Of a stretch of 64,000 nt of DNA, positions 18,465 through 26,966 are shown piece after piece (the first letter of the stretch is position 1; the number at the start of each line of letters is the position of its first letter). The notes under the pieces were generated by a model. It did not search any database and was not told where the DNA came from. It saw only the letters and a program-made list of their open reading frames with translations. The translations under genes and the position numbers were made by a program. Origin of the DNA: Rhizobium deserti (GTDB lineage: Bacteria; Pseudomonadota; Alphaproteobacteria; Rhizobiales; Rhizobiaceae); assembly GCF_004358025.1 (NCBI RefSeq), contig NZ_SMTL01000003.1, positions 675,594 through 739,593 on the forward strand, given 5' to 3'.

Positions 18465-19358
18465 ATGCCCAGCGAAAACCGCCAGTATCGCCTGGGCGTG
18501 ATCTATGTTGCCCTGTCGGCAGTGGCCTGGTCGCTGTCCGGCCTCTTCATGCGGGCGATCGAGGCTGACCTGCCGACCATCCTCTTCCTGCGTGGCCTTG
18601 TTTCCGGCTCGGCCACCTTCGCCTTCTTCTTTTATCTCGAGGGCCGGGGCGGCTGGAACATCCTGAAATCCATCCGCGGCCCCACGCTGGCGGCAACCTT
18701 CCTGTCCTCGGCCTCTATGGTCGCCGGTCTCGGCTCGATCTATTACACGTCCGTCGCCGATGCGATGGTGATCTATGCGACCGTGCCCTTCGTCACCGCC
18801 GCTATCGCCTTCCTGTTCATCGGGGAAAAAGCCGGCCGCTCGACGCTGATTGCCAGTGCCGTCGCTTTTGCCGGCGTCGCGGTCATGCTGGTCGATGTCC
18901 AACCGGGTGGCTCGCTGCTCGGCAAGGGCCTTGCCGCGGTCATGACCCTAACGGTCGCCGCCCTTGCCGTGGTGATGCGCCAGCACCGCAATGTGCCCAT
19001 GCTGCCCGCCATGGCGCTGTCGGCCTATCTCTGCTCGGCCTGCACCTTCTGGTTTGCCAGCCCGGCCATGGCTACGCAGAGCGATATCATGCTGATCGTC
19101 GGCTTTGGCGTCGTGCAGAACGCGCTTGGCCTCATCCTTTACACCTTTGGCGCCAAGCGGATCCCGGCAGCCGATGCTAGCCTGCTCACCGCGCTGGAAG
19201 TGCCGATGACGCCGCTCTGGGTCTGGATCTTCATGTCGGAAGTGCCGCCGCAGGCAACGCTGATCGGCGGACCGATCGTGCTCATGGCGCTGTTCGGTCA
19301 TATCTGGGTCGAGGTCAGGCGCAACCGCGAGCCTGCACCAGCCTTGCCCCATACTTGA
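18465..19358 (+). CDS. DMT-superfamily transporter (two EamA domains)
   Basis: 297-residue integral membrane protein with about ten helices arranged as two EamA repeats. The first begins LGVIYVALSAVAWSLSGLFMRAI, with the repeat end at VADAMVIYATVPFVTAAIAFLFIGEKAG; the second ends in ADASLLTALEVPMTPLWVWIFMSEVPP, which is the classical EamA signature (helix 9, conserved E and P). Members export amino acids, metabolites or drugs, and the substrate cannot be predicted from sequence. It stands alone between the oxoprolinase gene and a small zinc-finger gene on the same strand. Confidence 0.9.
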   Translation: MPSENRQYRLGVIYVALSAVAWSLSGLFMRAIEADLPTILFLRGLVSGSATFAFFFYLEGRGGWNILKSIRGPTLAATFLSSASMVAGLGSIYYTSVADAMVIYATVPFVTAAIAFLFIGEKAGRSTLIASAVAFAGVAVMLVDVQPGGSLLGKGLAAVMTLTVAALAVVMRQHRNVPMLPAMALSAYLCSACTFWFASPAMATQSDIMLIVGFGVVQNALGLILYTFGAKRIPAADASLLTALEVPMTPLWVWIFMSEVPPQATLIGGPIVLMALFGHIWVEVRRNREPAPALPHT

Positions 19359-19413
19359 GATGGAACAAGGCGCAGCCTTGCCGGGTTCAGTCAGAATAAC
19401 CGGAGGCTCGGCC

Positions 19414-19617
19414 ATGACAGCAGAAGACGATCGCTTGACGGGAGGGGCCGGCAGCGCCGGCGGCATCAAGAATGTCGATGCCGTGCCGCCCGGCACGCCG
19501 GATGCCGCGGAAAACCTCTGCCGCCGTTGCGCCGGCACCGGCACGGTGGAGGATGGAGAATGCCCCGAATGCGGCGGCAGCGGCAAGGTTCTGACACCTG
19601 TCGGCGGCGCCGGCTAG
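19414..19617 (+). CDS. Small DnaJ-type zinc-finger protein
   Basis: 67-residue protein. Residues 1-33 are glycine/alanine/proline rich with no clear fold. The C-terminal half carries two CxxCxGxG-type units, CRRCAGTG and CPECGGSG, the four-cysteine pattern of one half of the DnaJ cysteine-rich zinc domain. The ATG at 19414 follows GGAGG by seven bases, so it is preferred to an upstream in-frame ATG. There is no J domain, so it is not a DnaJ. Short proteins of this kind recur next to unrelated genes in alphaproteobacteria; the role is unknown, with RNA or protein binding as possibilities. Confidence 0.75.
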   Translation: MTAEDDRLTGGAGSAGGIKNVDAVPPGTPDAAENLCRRCAGTGTVEDGECPECGGSGKVLTPVGGAG

Positions 19618-19674
19618 AAGCCCGCTGACGGATCGCGCAGCCCGTGATATGAGCCGCCGAACGGGAGACGGCTC

Positions 19675-20928
19675 TTGGCAGACAAAACGATTGCGATCAT
19701 CGGCGGCGGCCCGGCGGGCCTGATGGCGGCGGAGGTCCTTTCTGCGTGCGGCCACAGCGTTACCATTTACGAGGCCATGCCGACCTTCGGGCGCAAGTTT
19801 CTGTTGGCCGGCAAGTCGGGCCTCAACATCACCCATTCCGAACCCTTCGATCCGTTCGCCAGCCGGTTTGGGGAAGCGTCCTCCCGTTTGCGCCCTGCCC
19901 TGAACCTGTTTTCGCCGCACGAGGTGCGCGAATGGGCGGCAGGGCTCGGGACGCAAACCTTTGTCGGCACGTCCGGCCGGGTCTTCCCTCAGGTCATGAA
20001 GGCCTCGCCGCTCTTGCGCAGCTGGCTGCGCCGCCTGGAAGCGCAAGGCGTCTCCTTGAAAACACGGCATCGCTGGATGGGTTTTTCCGACCAGGGCTAC
20101 CGGTTTCTGACCCCTGAGGGCGAGATTGTCGTCTCGCCGGACGCGACACTGTTGGCACTCGGCGGTGCGAGCTGGCCGCGTCTCGGATCGGATGCCGCCT
20201 GGATCGCCTGGCTTCACGCAGAGGGAGTTTCGGTCAAGGCTTTCCAGCCCGCCAATTGCGGCTTCGATGCTGTCTGGAGCGAGATCTTTCGGTCCCGCTT
20301 TGCCGGCGAACCGCTGAAATCGGTGACGGCCACATCCGATGCCGGCGCGGTTCAGGGAGAATTCGTGATCTCCCGACACGGCATCGAGGGAAGCCTCGTC
20401 TATGCCCATGCCGCGGCCCTGCGCGAAAGGATCAACCGTGACGGCGGCGCCGTCCTTTCGGTCGACCTCGCGCCCGGCCGCACAATCGTACGCCTGATGC
20501 AGGATCTCGGCCGTCAGGATCCCAAGGCAAGCTTCTCCAACCGGCTGCGCAAGGGCGCCGGGCTCGACGGCGTAAAGGCCGCGCTGGTACGGGAGATCGC
20601 CGCCGATGCCCATCGCGCTTCGCCGCTTGATCTTGCCCGCCTGATCAAGGCGCTGCCGATCCCGCTGGTTCGACCCCGGCCGATCGAGGAAGCCATTTCT
20701 TCGGCCGGCGGTATTGCCTGGAGCGAGGTGGATGAGCGCTACATGCTTAAGCGCTTGCCCGGCCTGTTCGCCGCCGGCGAAATGCTGGACTGGGAAGCGC
20801 CGACAGGGGGCTATCTGCTGACGGCCTGCCTTGCCACGGGCCGCGCCGCCGCAAAGGGCATCCATACCTGGCTGTCGGTGGCACACAGCGCTGCCGTCCC
20901 GCCAGCCACTGTTGATCAAAGGCCATAG
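19675..20928 (+). CDS. NAD(P)/FAD-dependent oxidoreductase, HI0933/YhiN-like flavoprotein
   Basis: 417-residue flavoprotein with an N-terminal Rossmann FAD motif (IAIIGGGPAGLMAAEVLS), the KFLLAGKSGLNITHSE segment typical of the HI0933/YhiN family, and a C-terminal FAD-binding TGGYLLTACLATGRAAAKG. These proteins have the fold of BaiN-like reductases, but most have no proven substrate. Translation must start at TTG (19675), eight bases after GGGAG; the nearby ATG is out of frame. Two bases after the stop the YdcF gene starts, so they are probably co-transcribed. Confidence 0.9.
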   Translation: MADKTIAIIGGGPAGLMAAEVLSACGHSVTIYEAMPTFGRKFLLAGKSGLNITHSEPFDPFASRFGEASSRLRPALNLFSPHEVREWAAGLGTQTFVGTSGRVFPQVMKASPLLRSWLRRLEAQGVSLKTRHRWMGFSDQGYRFLTPEGEIVVSPDATLLALGGASWPRLGSDAAWIAWLHAEGVSVKAFQPANCGFDAVWSEIFRSRFAGEPLKSVTATSDAGAVQGEFVISRHGIEGSLVYAHAAALRERINRDGGAVLSVDLAPGRTIVRLMQDLGRQDPKASFSNRLRKGAGLDGVKAALVREIAADAHRASPLDLARLIKALPIPLVRPRPIEEAISSAGGIAWSEVDERYMLKRLPGLFAAGEMLDWEAPTGGYLLTACLATGRAAAKGIHTWLSVAHSAAVPPATVDQRP

Positions 20929-20930
20929 CC

Positions 20931-21716
20931 ATGTTCCTTCTGTCCAAGCTGGTCTGGCTTGCCGCCCAGCCTCTGTCGATCGCCTTCCTGCTAACGGTTC
21001 TAGGCGGCGTGTTCGCCCTTCTGGGGCTGCGCAAGCTTGGAGGATTCGCGGCTTTGGCCGCCGCTCTGATGCTCTTCGTGACGCTCTACACAACGGTCGG
21101 GGCGCTTGCCCTCCAAACGCTCGAAAATCGCTATCCGAAGCCCGTCGCCGATCCGAGCAATCCCTTCTGCATGATCGTGCTCGGCGGCGCCATCGAGACG
21201 CAGGTCGTGACGAGCCGCGGCGGCGTCGAATTCAATCAGGCGGCCGATCGCTTCGTCGAGGCAGCCCGGCTCGCGCTGCGCTATCCGCAGGCGCGCATCC
21301 TGATTTCCGGTGGCGACGGTTCCTTCAGCGGCGTCTATGAAGGCGAAGCGCAGGCCTCGGAACGCTTCTTTGCGGGCCTGGGGATCCAGGCTGACCGGCT
21401 GGTCAAGGAGAATTCCTCGCGCACCACCTATGAGAACACCGCTTATACGACCGCCCTCTTGAAGACCGAAGGTCTGCAGAACTGCCTGCTGATCACCTCG
21501 GCCTTTCACATGCCGCGGGCTCTGGCCCTGTTTGCCAAGGCAGGCATTGCCGTTACGGCCTGGCCGGTGGATTACCGCACGAGCGGCAAGGTAGAAGCTG
21601 GCTTCGACTTCACCCAGCCTGCCCTCAATGCGCAGCTTTCCTCGACCGCGGCGCGGGAATGGATGGCGATTGCCGGCTATTATCTGGCCGGTCGGATCGA
21701 CGGCATCCGCCCATGA
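20931..21716 (+). CDS. YdcF/ElyC-family membrane protein (DUF218)
   Basis: 261-residue protein with two N-terminal helices (about residues 10-30 and 35-58) followed by a DUF218 domain. Typical elements are MIVLGGAIETQV at the first strand, ARILISGGDGSFSGVYEGEAQASERFF, ENSSRTTYENTAYT and CLLITSAFHMPRALALF. The arrangement matches ElyC/YdcF proteins, which in Escherichia coli affect peptidoglycan assembly and lipid-carrier metabolism. Whether this protein has that role is not known. It starts two bases after the flavoprotein stop and is convergent with the next gene. Confidence 0.88.
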   Translation: MFLLSKLVWLAAQPLSIAFLLTVLGGVFALLGLRKLGGFAALAAALMLFVTLYTTVGALALQTLENRYPKPVADPSNPFCMIVLGGAIETQVVTSRGGVEFNQAADRFVEAARLALRYPQARILISGGDGSFSGVYEGEAQASERFFAGLGIQADRLVKENSSRTTYENTAYTTALLKTEGLQNCLLITSAFHMPRALALFAKAGIAVTAWPVDYRTSGKVEAGFDFTQPALNAQLSSTAAREWMAIAGYYLAGRIDGIRP

Positions 21717-21719
21717 GGC

Positions 21720-22193
21720 CTACTTCTTGAAGATCGTCAGGAACCGCCCGCCACGTACCCGCACGGTCATTTCGCACGGCGCCGCGTCCTTGCGCTCGCA
21801 AAAACGGGCATGCATCTTTAGAACAAAGACCATATTGCCGAAGCGCTTGATGAAATCGTAGCCGTAGATCTGTGCGGTGGCGATCATGATATAGCCGCCT
21901 TCCTTGACCTGCACATAGAAGTTGTTGGGACACCCGTCCCCGTTGCAGGCCGGCCCGCGAACGCCGTCGCAGGTCAGTTCGCCGTGATTGACGACCGCAT
22001 CGGTAATCCCGTCATTGTTGACGTCGAAGCGCCTGACGAAATCGGCACCAAACTCTGCCATCTTGCAAGATTTCTGAAAATGCTCCTTCTCGTAGACTTC
22101 GGGATCGCTGATCAGTGTCTGCTGGGCCAGCGAAAGCGTCGGCATCAGCGTCAGCGCGATCACGTGGGCGATTATCACCAAAAGCGTCTTCAA
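21720..22193 (-). CDS. Secreted protein of unknown function
   Basis: 157-residue protein with a clear signal peptide (hydrophobic residues 4-22, cleavage near LSLAQQ). The mature part contains a DVNNDGITDAVVNHG stretch that looks like a calcium-binding EF-hand/dockerin-like loop or an FG-GAP-type repeat, followed by four cysteines (CDGVRGPACNGDGC and others) and a beta-rich C-terminus. I do not recognise the family. It is convergent with ydcF, three bases apart, and its promoter faces the TRIC-channel gene. Confidence 0.7.
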   Translation of the reverse strand: MKTLLVIIAHVIALTLMPTLSLAQQTLISDPEVYEKEHFQKSCKMAEFGADFVRRFDVNNDGITDAVVNHGELTCDGVRGPACNGDGCPNNFYVQVKEGGYIMIATAQIYGYDFIKRFGNMVFVLKMHARFCERKDAAPCEMTVRVRGGRFLTIFKK

Positions 22194-22303
22194 GGGCAGT
22201 TATCCTCGGAAATCATCTGTTCATGGGCGCGCCTGCGGGATGACGCGTAGGGCCGACGGCGGCTACACTAGGGCGACCTACTTGCGCGACGCTGGAGGAT
22301 GGG

Positions 22304-22966
22304 ATGTCCCTGCTGATGATTCTCGATTATGCCGGCGTCGCCCTGTTTGCGGCAACCGGCGCTCTGGCCGCGTCGCGAAAGCAGCTCGATCTCATCGGCT
22401 TCCTGTTCTTTGCGGCGGTGACCGGGCTCGGCGGCGGCACCGTGCGCGATCTGGTGCTCGGTCGCACGCCAGTCTTCTGGGTGCTCGACCCAACCTATAT
22501 CCTAATCTGCGTCACCGCCGGGGCCTTCGTCTTCCTGACGGCCCACCGAGTGGAATGGCGCTACCGCCTGCTGATCTGGCTCGATGCGATCGGCATTTCC
22601 GCTTACAGCGTGCTTGGCGCTGCCAAAGGTCTCGCAGTCACCGGCTCGCCGACCATTGCCATCGTCACCGGCGGCCTGACCGCAACCTTTGGAGGGATTC
22701 TTCGCGATCTCCTGGCCAATGAAGCTTCGGTTCTGCTGCGGCCGGAAATCTACATTACCGCAGCGCTCGCAGGCGCCGGCGCCTTCACGGCGGCCAATGC
22801 CTTGGACCTGCCTGTTTATGCGAGCTCCTGCATCGGTGCCGGCGTTGCCTTCGCATTGCGCGGCGGCGCTATTCACTATGGCTGGACCCTTCCGCGCTAC
22901 AAGCCGCGCCCAGGCCGTCATCCCGACGAAGCGATGAAAGGCCGGAAAAGGAAAAAGGGGCGTTAG
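22304..22966 (+). CDS. Trimeric intracellular cation channel family protein (YadS/UPF0126)
   Basis: 220-residue membrane protein with seven predicted helices arranged as two repeats of three. Each repeat carries the family glycine motif: TGLGGGTVRDLVLG near residue 45 and GGLTATFGGILRDLLANE near 130. These are the hallmarks of the UPF0126 (YadS/YicG) family, shown to form TRIC-like cation channels. The positively charged tail (PRPGRHPDEAMKGRKRKKGR) is cytoplasmic. It converges on irr with a four-base overlap. Confidence 0.92.
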   Translation: MSLLMILDYAGVALFAATGALAASRKQLDLIGFLFFAAVTGLGGGTVRDLVLGRTPVFWVLDPTYILICVTAGAFVFLTAHRVEWRYRLLIWLDAIGISAYSVLGAAKGLAVTGSPTIAIVTGGLTATFGGILRDLLANEASVLLRPEIYITAALAGAGAFTAANALDLPVYASSCIGAGVAFALRGGAIHYGWTLPRYKPRPGRHPDEAMKGRKRKKGR

Positions 22967-23379
22967 GCCTTCTTCTCGCGCAGCCGGATGATCACATCCA
23001 CATGCGCGATTTCCATCCCGTCCGGCGCTTTCGGCAGGTTGTCGATAGCCAGATTGTTGATCGGGATGTCGAGGACCTCGTTGCGGCCTTCCACGAAGAA
23101 GTGATGGTGATCCGAGATATTGGTGTCGAAATAGGTCTTGGAGCTTTCCACCGCGAGCACGCGGATCATACCGGCTTCGGTGAACTGGTGCAGCGTATTG
23201 TAGACCGTTGCCAGCGAGACCGGCACGCCCGCGGCGCTGGCTTCCTCATGCAGTTCCTCGACCGTCAGATGCCGGTCGCCCTTGGCAAACAGCAGATCCG
23301 CAAGGGCAATACGCTGCCGTGTCGGGCGAAGGCCGCAATCACGCAGTCTCGTCTCGATCTCCAGATTGGCGTCTGCCAT
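22963..23379 (-). CDS. irr: Iron response regulator Irr (Fur family)
   Basis: 138-residue Fur-family protein that in rhizobia represses or activates iron and haem genes under iron limitation. The N-terminal winged helix contains GLRPTRQRIALADLLF and VSLATVYNTLHQFTEAGMI; the dimer domain has the HHH triplet at 91-93 (SDHHHFF) used in haem sensing by Irr. The N-terminal haem regulatory motif of Bradyrhizobium Irr is missing, as usual for Rhizobiaceae. The ATG at 23379 is preferred to a TTG 18 bases upstream because a GGGAG site precedes it. Divergent from fabA, a linkage conserved in rhizobial chromosomes as I remember it. Confidence 0.93.
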   Translation of the reverse strand: MADANLEIETRLRDCGLRPTRQRIALADLLFAKGDRHLTVEELHEEASAAGVPVSLATVYNTLHQFTEAGMIRVLAVESSKTYFDTNISDHHHFFVEGRNEVLDIPINNLAIDNLPKAPDGMEIAHVDVIIRLREKKA

Positions 23380-23692
23380 ATGCTGTTCAGCTCCCAAAGC
23401 AGCTCGGATGAGGTATCTTGACTTTCCGATATAACTTTTGCCGCTAACAGTTTCAATAGTTTCCCGCGGGCGAGAATCCCGGACAGGCCCGAAATCGCGT
23501 TATTTCCCCTCAAGGCCTCTGGTTTGCGCCCACCGCTTCCTATATGCGAACCTGATACGGGATGCTCGAGCGTCCCCCGTCCATCCCCAGGACGCCGGAC
23601 GCTCGAGCATCGTGATGCTTCAGTTTTGGGCGATTTTGCTCTAGAGCTTGGGAAAGACGAGCATTAAGGCTTCAAGGGGGAACGGGTATTCG
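23380..23692. other. irr-fabA intergenic region with 15-bp inverted repeat
   Basis: This 313-bp divergent gap has no gene. Its main feature is a perfect 15-bp inverted repeat, GATGCTCGAGCGTCC at 23561-23575 against 23597-23611, with a 21-base loop; each arm contains the palindrome GCTCGAGC. GCATC-GT-GATGC at 23607-23618 offers an alternative pairing of the right arm. The element could be a regulatory hairpin in the fabA leader or a pair of operator sites. Confidence 0.6.
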
Positions 23693-24208
23693 ATGGCGAC
23701 CAGACAGTCCAGTTTTAACTATGAAGAACTCATCGCCTGTGCGCATGGCGAACTGTTTGGACCAGGCAATGCGCAGCTTCCGCTGCCGCCCATGTTGATG
23801 GTTCATCGAATCACGGACATTTCCGAAACCGGCGGCGCCTTCGACAAGGGCTATCTGCGGGCTGAATACGATGTTCGGCCGGACGACTGGTATTTTCCCT
23901 GCCATTTCGAAGGCAATCCGATCATGCCGGGTTGCCTCGGGCTCGATGGCATGTGGCAGCTGACCGGCTTCTTTCTCGGCTGGCTCGGCGAGCCGGGCCG
24001 CGGCATGGCTCTGTCGACCGGCGAGGTGAAGTTCAAGGGCATGATACGTCCCGATACCAAGCTTCTCGAATATGGCATCGATTTCAAACGCGTCATGCGC
24101 GGCCGCCTCGTGCTGGGCACGGCGGACGGTTGGCTGAAGGCTGACGGGGAAACGATTTACCAGGCGACCGACCTTCGCGTCGGTTTGTCAAAGGAAAAGG
24201 CGGCCTGA
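23693..24208 (+). CDS. fabA: 3-hydroxydecanoyl-ACP dehydratase/isomerase
   Basis: 171-residue hot-dog enzyme that dehydrates 3-hydroxydecanoyl-ACP and isomerises the trans-2 to the cis-3 product, the branch point of anaerobic unsaturated fatty acid synthesis. Catalytic His71 is in the motif [17 protein letters not shown] and Asp85 follows at the standard distance, matching the His70/Asp84 pair of the E. coli enzyme. The ATG at 23693 follows AAGGGGGAA; the longer reading has 15 foreign residues. First gene of the fabA-fabB-fabI operon. Confidence 0.97.
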   Translation: MATRQSSFNYEELIACAHGELFGPGNAQLPLPPMLMVHRITDISETGGAFDKGYLRAEYDVRPDDWYFPCHFEGNPIMPGCLGLDGMWQLTGFFLGWLGEPGRGMALSTGEVKFKGMIRPDTKLLEYGIDFKRVMRGRLVLGTADGWLKADGETIYQATDLRVGLSKEKAA

Positions 24209-24252
24209 GCGGCAATCGCCGAAGGCAAGAGCAACAGGAAAAAGGTCATCAG

Positions 24253-25476
24253 ATGAGACGGGTAGTTGTCACGGGTCTGGGCATCGTGTCGTCGATCGGA
24301 AACGACGCGGCCGAGGTTACCGAATCCCTGCGGCAGGCAAAGTCCGGCATTTCCTTTTCGCCGGATTTCGCCGAGCACGGCTTCAAGTGCCAGGTCTGGG
24401 GAAAGCCTAATCTGGATCCGGCCGAACTGGTCGATCGGCGTGCCATGCGCTTCCTTTCCCAAGGCGGCGCCTGGAACCACGTCGCCATGAAGCAGGCGAT
24501 CGCTGATTCCGGCCTTGAGGAAAAGGATTACAGCGAGAACGAGCGGACCGGAATCATCATGGGTTCCGGCGGTCCTTCGACCCGCACCTTGATCGAAGCC
24601 GCCGAGATTACCGTCAAGAACAACAGCCCCAAGCGGATCGGCCCTTTTGCTGTGCCGAAGGCCATGTCTTCGACCGCATCGGCAACGCTTGCCACCTGGT
24701 TCAAGATTCACGGCGTCAACTATTCGATCTCGTCGGCCTGCTCGACCTCGGCGCATTGCATCGGCAATGCCGCGGAAATGATTCAGTGGGGCAAGCAGGA
24801 CGTGATGTTTGCAGGTGGCCACGAGGATCTCGACTGGACCATGTCGAACCTGTTCGACGCCATGGGCGCCATGTCGACCAAGTACAACAACCAGCCGGAC
24901 CGCGCGTCGCGCGCTTATGACGTCGATCGCGACGGCTTTGTGATTGCCGGCGGTGCGGGTGTCCTTGTTCTTGAAGAGCTCGAGCATGCCAAGGCCCGTG
25001 GCGCGAAAATCTATGCGGAACTCACCGGCTACGGCGCCACGTCCGACGGCTACGACATGGTCGCTCCGTCCGGCGAAGGCGCCATCCGCTGCATGCGCCA
25101 GGCGCTGGCAACGGTGGAAGGTGAAGTGGATTACATCAACACCCACGGCACTTCGACGCCGGTCGGCGACAGCAAGGAAATCGGCGCGATCCGCGAAGTC
25201 TTCAAGGACAAGATCCCGCATGTGCAGTCCACCAAGTCGCTGACTGGCCATTCGCTGGGCGGTGCAGGTGTACAGGAATCGATCTATGGCCTGCTGATGA
25301 TGCAGGAACGCTTCATCGGCGAAAGCGCCCATATCGAAACCCTCGATCCGGAATTCGACGGCGTGCCGATCGTGCGCAAGCGCATCGACGACGCCAAGAT
25401 CGATACGGTCCTCTCAAACTCGTTCGGATTTGGCGGCACCAATGCCACGCTCGTCTTCCAGCGCCATAACGGATAA
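24253..25476 (+). CDS. fabB: Beta-ketoacyl-ACP synthase I
   Basis: 407-residue thiolase-fold condensing enzyme that elongates cis-unsaturated acyl-ACP. The active site is complete: Cys163 in [12 protein letters not shown], His in [11 protein letters not shown] (about residue 298) and His in TGHSLGGAG (about 332). The C-terminal [14 protein letters not shown] is the usual final loop. It lies 44 bp after fabA and 3 bp before fabI, the standard rhizobial operon. FabB rather than FabF is supported by the pairing with fabA. Confidence 0.97.
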   Translation: MRRVVVTGLGIVSSIGNDAAEVTESLRQAKSGISFSPDFAEHGFKCQVWGKPNLDPAELVDRRAMRFLSQGGAWNHVAMKQAIADSGLEEKDYSENERTGIIMGSGGPSTRTLIEAAEITVKNNSPKRIGPFAVPKAMSSTASATLATWFKIHGVNYSISSACSTSAHCIGNAAEMIQWGKQDVMFAGGHEDLDWTMSNLFDAMGAMSTKYNNQPDRASRAYDVDRDGFVIAGGAGVLVLEELEHAKARGAKIYAELTGYGATSDGYDMVAPSGEGAIRCMRQALATVEGEVDYINTHGTSTPVGDSKEIGAIREVFKDKIPHVQSTKSLTGHSLGGAGVQESIYGLLMMQERFIGESAHIETLDPEFDGVPIVRKRIDDAKIDTVLSNSFGFGGTNATLVFQRHNG

Positions 25477-25479
25477 TTC

Positions 25480-26286
25480 ATGACCGGAATCATGCAGGGA
25501 AAACGCGGCCTGATCATGGGTGTCGCCAACAACCATTCGATCGCCTGGGGGATTTCCAAGGCGCTCGCCGCACAGGGCGCCGAATTGGCCTTTACCTATC
25601 AAGGCGACGCGTTGGGCAAGCGCGTCAAGCCGCTGGCAGCCGAAGTCAATTCGGATCTCGTTCTGCCCTGCGATGTCGAAGATATTGCTTCGGTGGACGC
25701 GACCTTCGCCGCCATCAAGGAGCGCTGGGGCAAGCTCGATTTCCTCGTGCATGCCATCGGCTTTTCCGACAAGAACGAGCTGAAGGGCCTTTATGCGGAG
25801 ACGACGCGCGAGAACTTCTCCCGCACCATGGTCATTTCCTGCTTTTCCTTCACGGAAGTGGCCAAACGCGCCGCCGAACTGATGACCGACGGCGGCTCGA
25901 TGCTGACGCTCACCTATAACGGCTCGCAGCGGGTCATCCCCAACTACAATGTCATGGGCGTTGCCAAGGCGGCGCTGGAAGCTTCGGTCCGCTATCTCGC
26001 CGCAGACTACGGTCCACGCGACATCCGGGTGAACACGATTTCGGCCGGACCGGTGCGCACCCTCGCCGGCGCCGGGATCTCCGACGCCCGGGCGATCTAC
26101 TCCTGGAACCAGCAGAATGCGCCGCTGCGCCGCACGGCGACCATCGAGGATATCGGCGGCTCTGCCCTCTATCTGCTTTCGGACCTGTCCCGAGGCGTGA
26201 CCGGCGAGGTGCATTACGTCGATGCCGGCTACAGCATCACCTCGCTGCCGACGCTCGAACGGCTGCGCAAGGCAGACGTCGAGTAG
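25480..26286 (+). CDS. fabI: Enoyl-ACP reductase
   Basis: 268-residue short-chain dehydrogenase-type enoyl-ACP reductase, NADH dependent, the final step of each elongation cycle. The N-terminal nucleotide loop GVANNHSIAWGISKAL and the catalytic pair Tyr156 and Lys163 (Y-x6-K in NYNVMGVAKAALE) with Tyr146 in the preceding loop match FabI. Two ATG codons lie close together (25480, 25492); the first is kept. It ends the fabA-fabB-fabI operon; a 92-bp gap follows before the toxin-antitoxin genes. Confidence 0.96.
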   Translation: MTGIMQGKRGLIMGVANNHSIAWGISKALAAQGAELAFTYQGDALGKRVKPLAAEVNSDLVLPCDVEDIASVDATFAAIKERWGKLDFLVHAIGFSDKNELKGLYAETTRENFSRTMVISCFSFTEVAKRAAELMTDGGSMLTLTYNGSQRVIPNYNVMGVAKAALEASVRYLAADYGPRDIRVNTISAGPVRTLAGAGISDARAIYSWNQQNAPLRRTATIEDIGGSALYLLSDLSRGVTGEVHYVDAGYSITSLPTLERLRKADVE

Positions 26287-26297
26287 CTTATCGCTTT

Positions 26298-26329
26298 CAA
26301 GTGATGCGCATATTGATGCGCATTACTTG
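26298..26329. promoter_or_regulatory. Inverted/direct repeat before hicA, candidate HicB operator
   Basis: A 14-bp hairpin-like inverted repeat (arms 26298-26311 and 26316-26329, one G-T pair, loop ATTG). Inside it the palindrome ATGCGCAT occurs twice (26304-26311, 26316-26323), 12 bp apart. The position, between fabI and hicA, fits an autoregulatory operator; termination of the fab operon is an alternative, but there is no T-run. Confidence 0.5.
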
Positions 26330-26377
26330 CTATCCGAGCCTCTCCGCGCTATGTTCAGCCGTGATCGGAAGCGCCTT

Positions 26378-26560
26378 GTGGAACGCAACAGCCACAAGAT
26401 CATCGCGCGCCTGAAGCGCGACGGGTTTGAGCTTATATCGATCAAAGGCTCGCATCACAAGCTGCGTCGCGGCACCCAGACCATCATAGTCCCCCACCCG
26501 AAGAAGGACCTTCCGATTGGGCTGGCAGTGGCGATTGCGAAGCAAGCTGGATGGACGTGA
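26378..26560 (+). CDS. hicA: HicA-type toxin (mRNA interferase)
   Basis: 60-residue protein of the HicA/YcfA family with a dsRBD-like fold. It starts with ERNSHKIIARLKRDGFELISIKGSHHKLRRG, where the His of GSHHK is the catalytic residue of HicA ribonucleases, and ends VPHPKKDLPIGLAVAIAKQAGW. The GTG at 26378 follows GGAAG by six bases and gives the canonical length; an ATG at 26351 in the same frame adds nine residues and is the alternative. hicB follows after 10 bp, the classical toxin-first order. Confidence 0.88.
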   Translation: MERNSHKIIARLKRDGFELISIKGSHHKLRRGTQTIIVPHPKKDLPIGLAVAIAKQAGWT

Positions 26561-26570
26561 GGTGAATGCC

Positions 26571-26966
26571 ATGAAATATTTCATCGCCGTTGTACATAAG
26601 GAAGATGACAGTGCCTTCGGTGTCAGCTTTCCGGACCTCCCTTCCGTCTTTTCCGCGGCTGATGCAGAGGCCGACTTGACCGCAAATGCGATCGAGGCGC
26701 TCCGTCTGTGGGCGGAGGACGAGACACTTCCCGATCCGTCTTCCATAGAACAGGTCATGGCACGTGACGATATTCGCAAGAAACTCGCGACCGGATCGAT
26801 CCTTATCCGTGTTCCCTTCATCGAAGATGGCACGCGAGTTGTGCGTGCTAACGTCACGTTCGAGAAAGGCATGCTGGATGCCATCGATGCGACTGCGCGC
26901 GAAAGGGGCCTGACGCGCTCCGCCTTCCTCGCGAGCGCAGCCCGCAAGGCAATCGAAGCAGCCTAA
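26571..26966 (+). CDS. hicB: HicB-type antitoxin
   Basis: 131-residue antitoxin. The N-terminal HicB fold (KYFIAVVHKEDDSAFGVSFPDLPSVFSAADAEADL...ANAIEALRLWAEDE) resembles inactive RNase H-like HicB domains. The C-terminal part, MLDAIDATARERGLTRSAFLASAARKAIEAA, is a ribbon-helix-helix DNA-binding domain for autorepression. A GAGGTGA site precedes the ATG. It is convergent with the Sel1-repeat gene with a four-base overlap. Together with hicA this is a small, probably horizontally acquired, module downstream of fabI. Confidence 0.9.
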   Translation: MKYFIAVVHKEDDSAFGVSFPDLPSVFSAADAEADLTANAIEALRLWAEDETLPDPSSIEQVMARDDIRKKLATGSILIRVPFIEDGTRVVRANVTFEKGMLDAIDATARERGLTRSAFLASAARKAIEAA

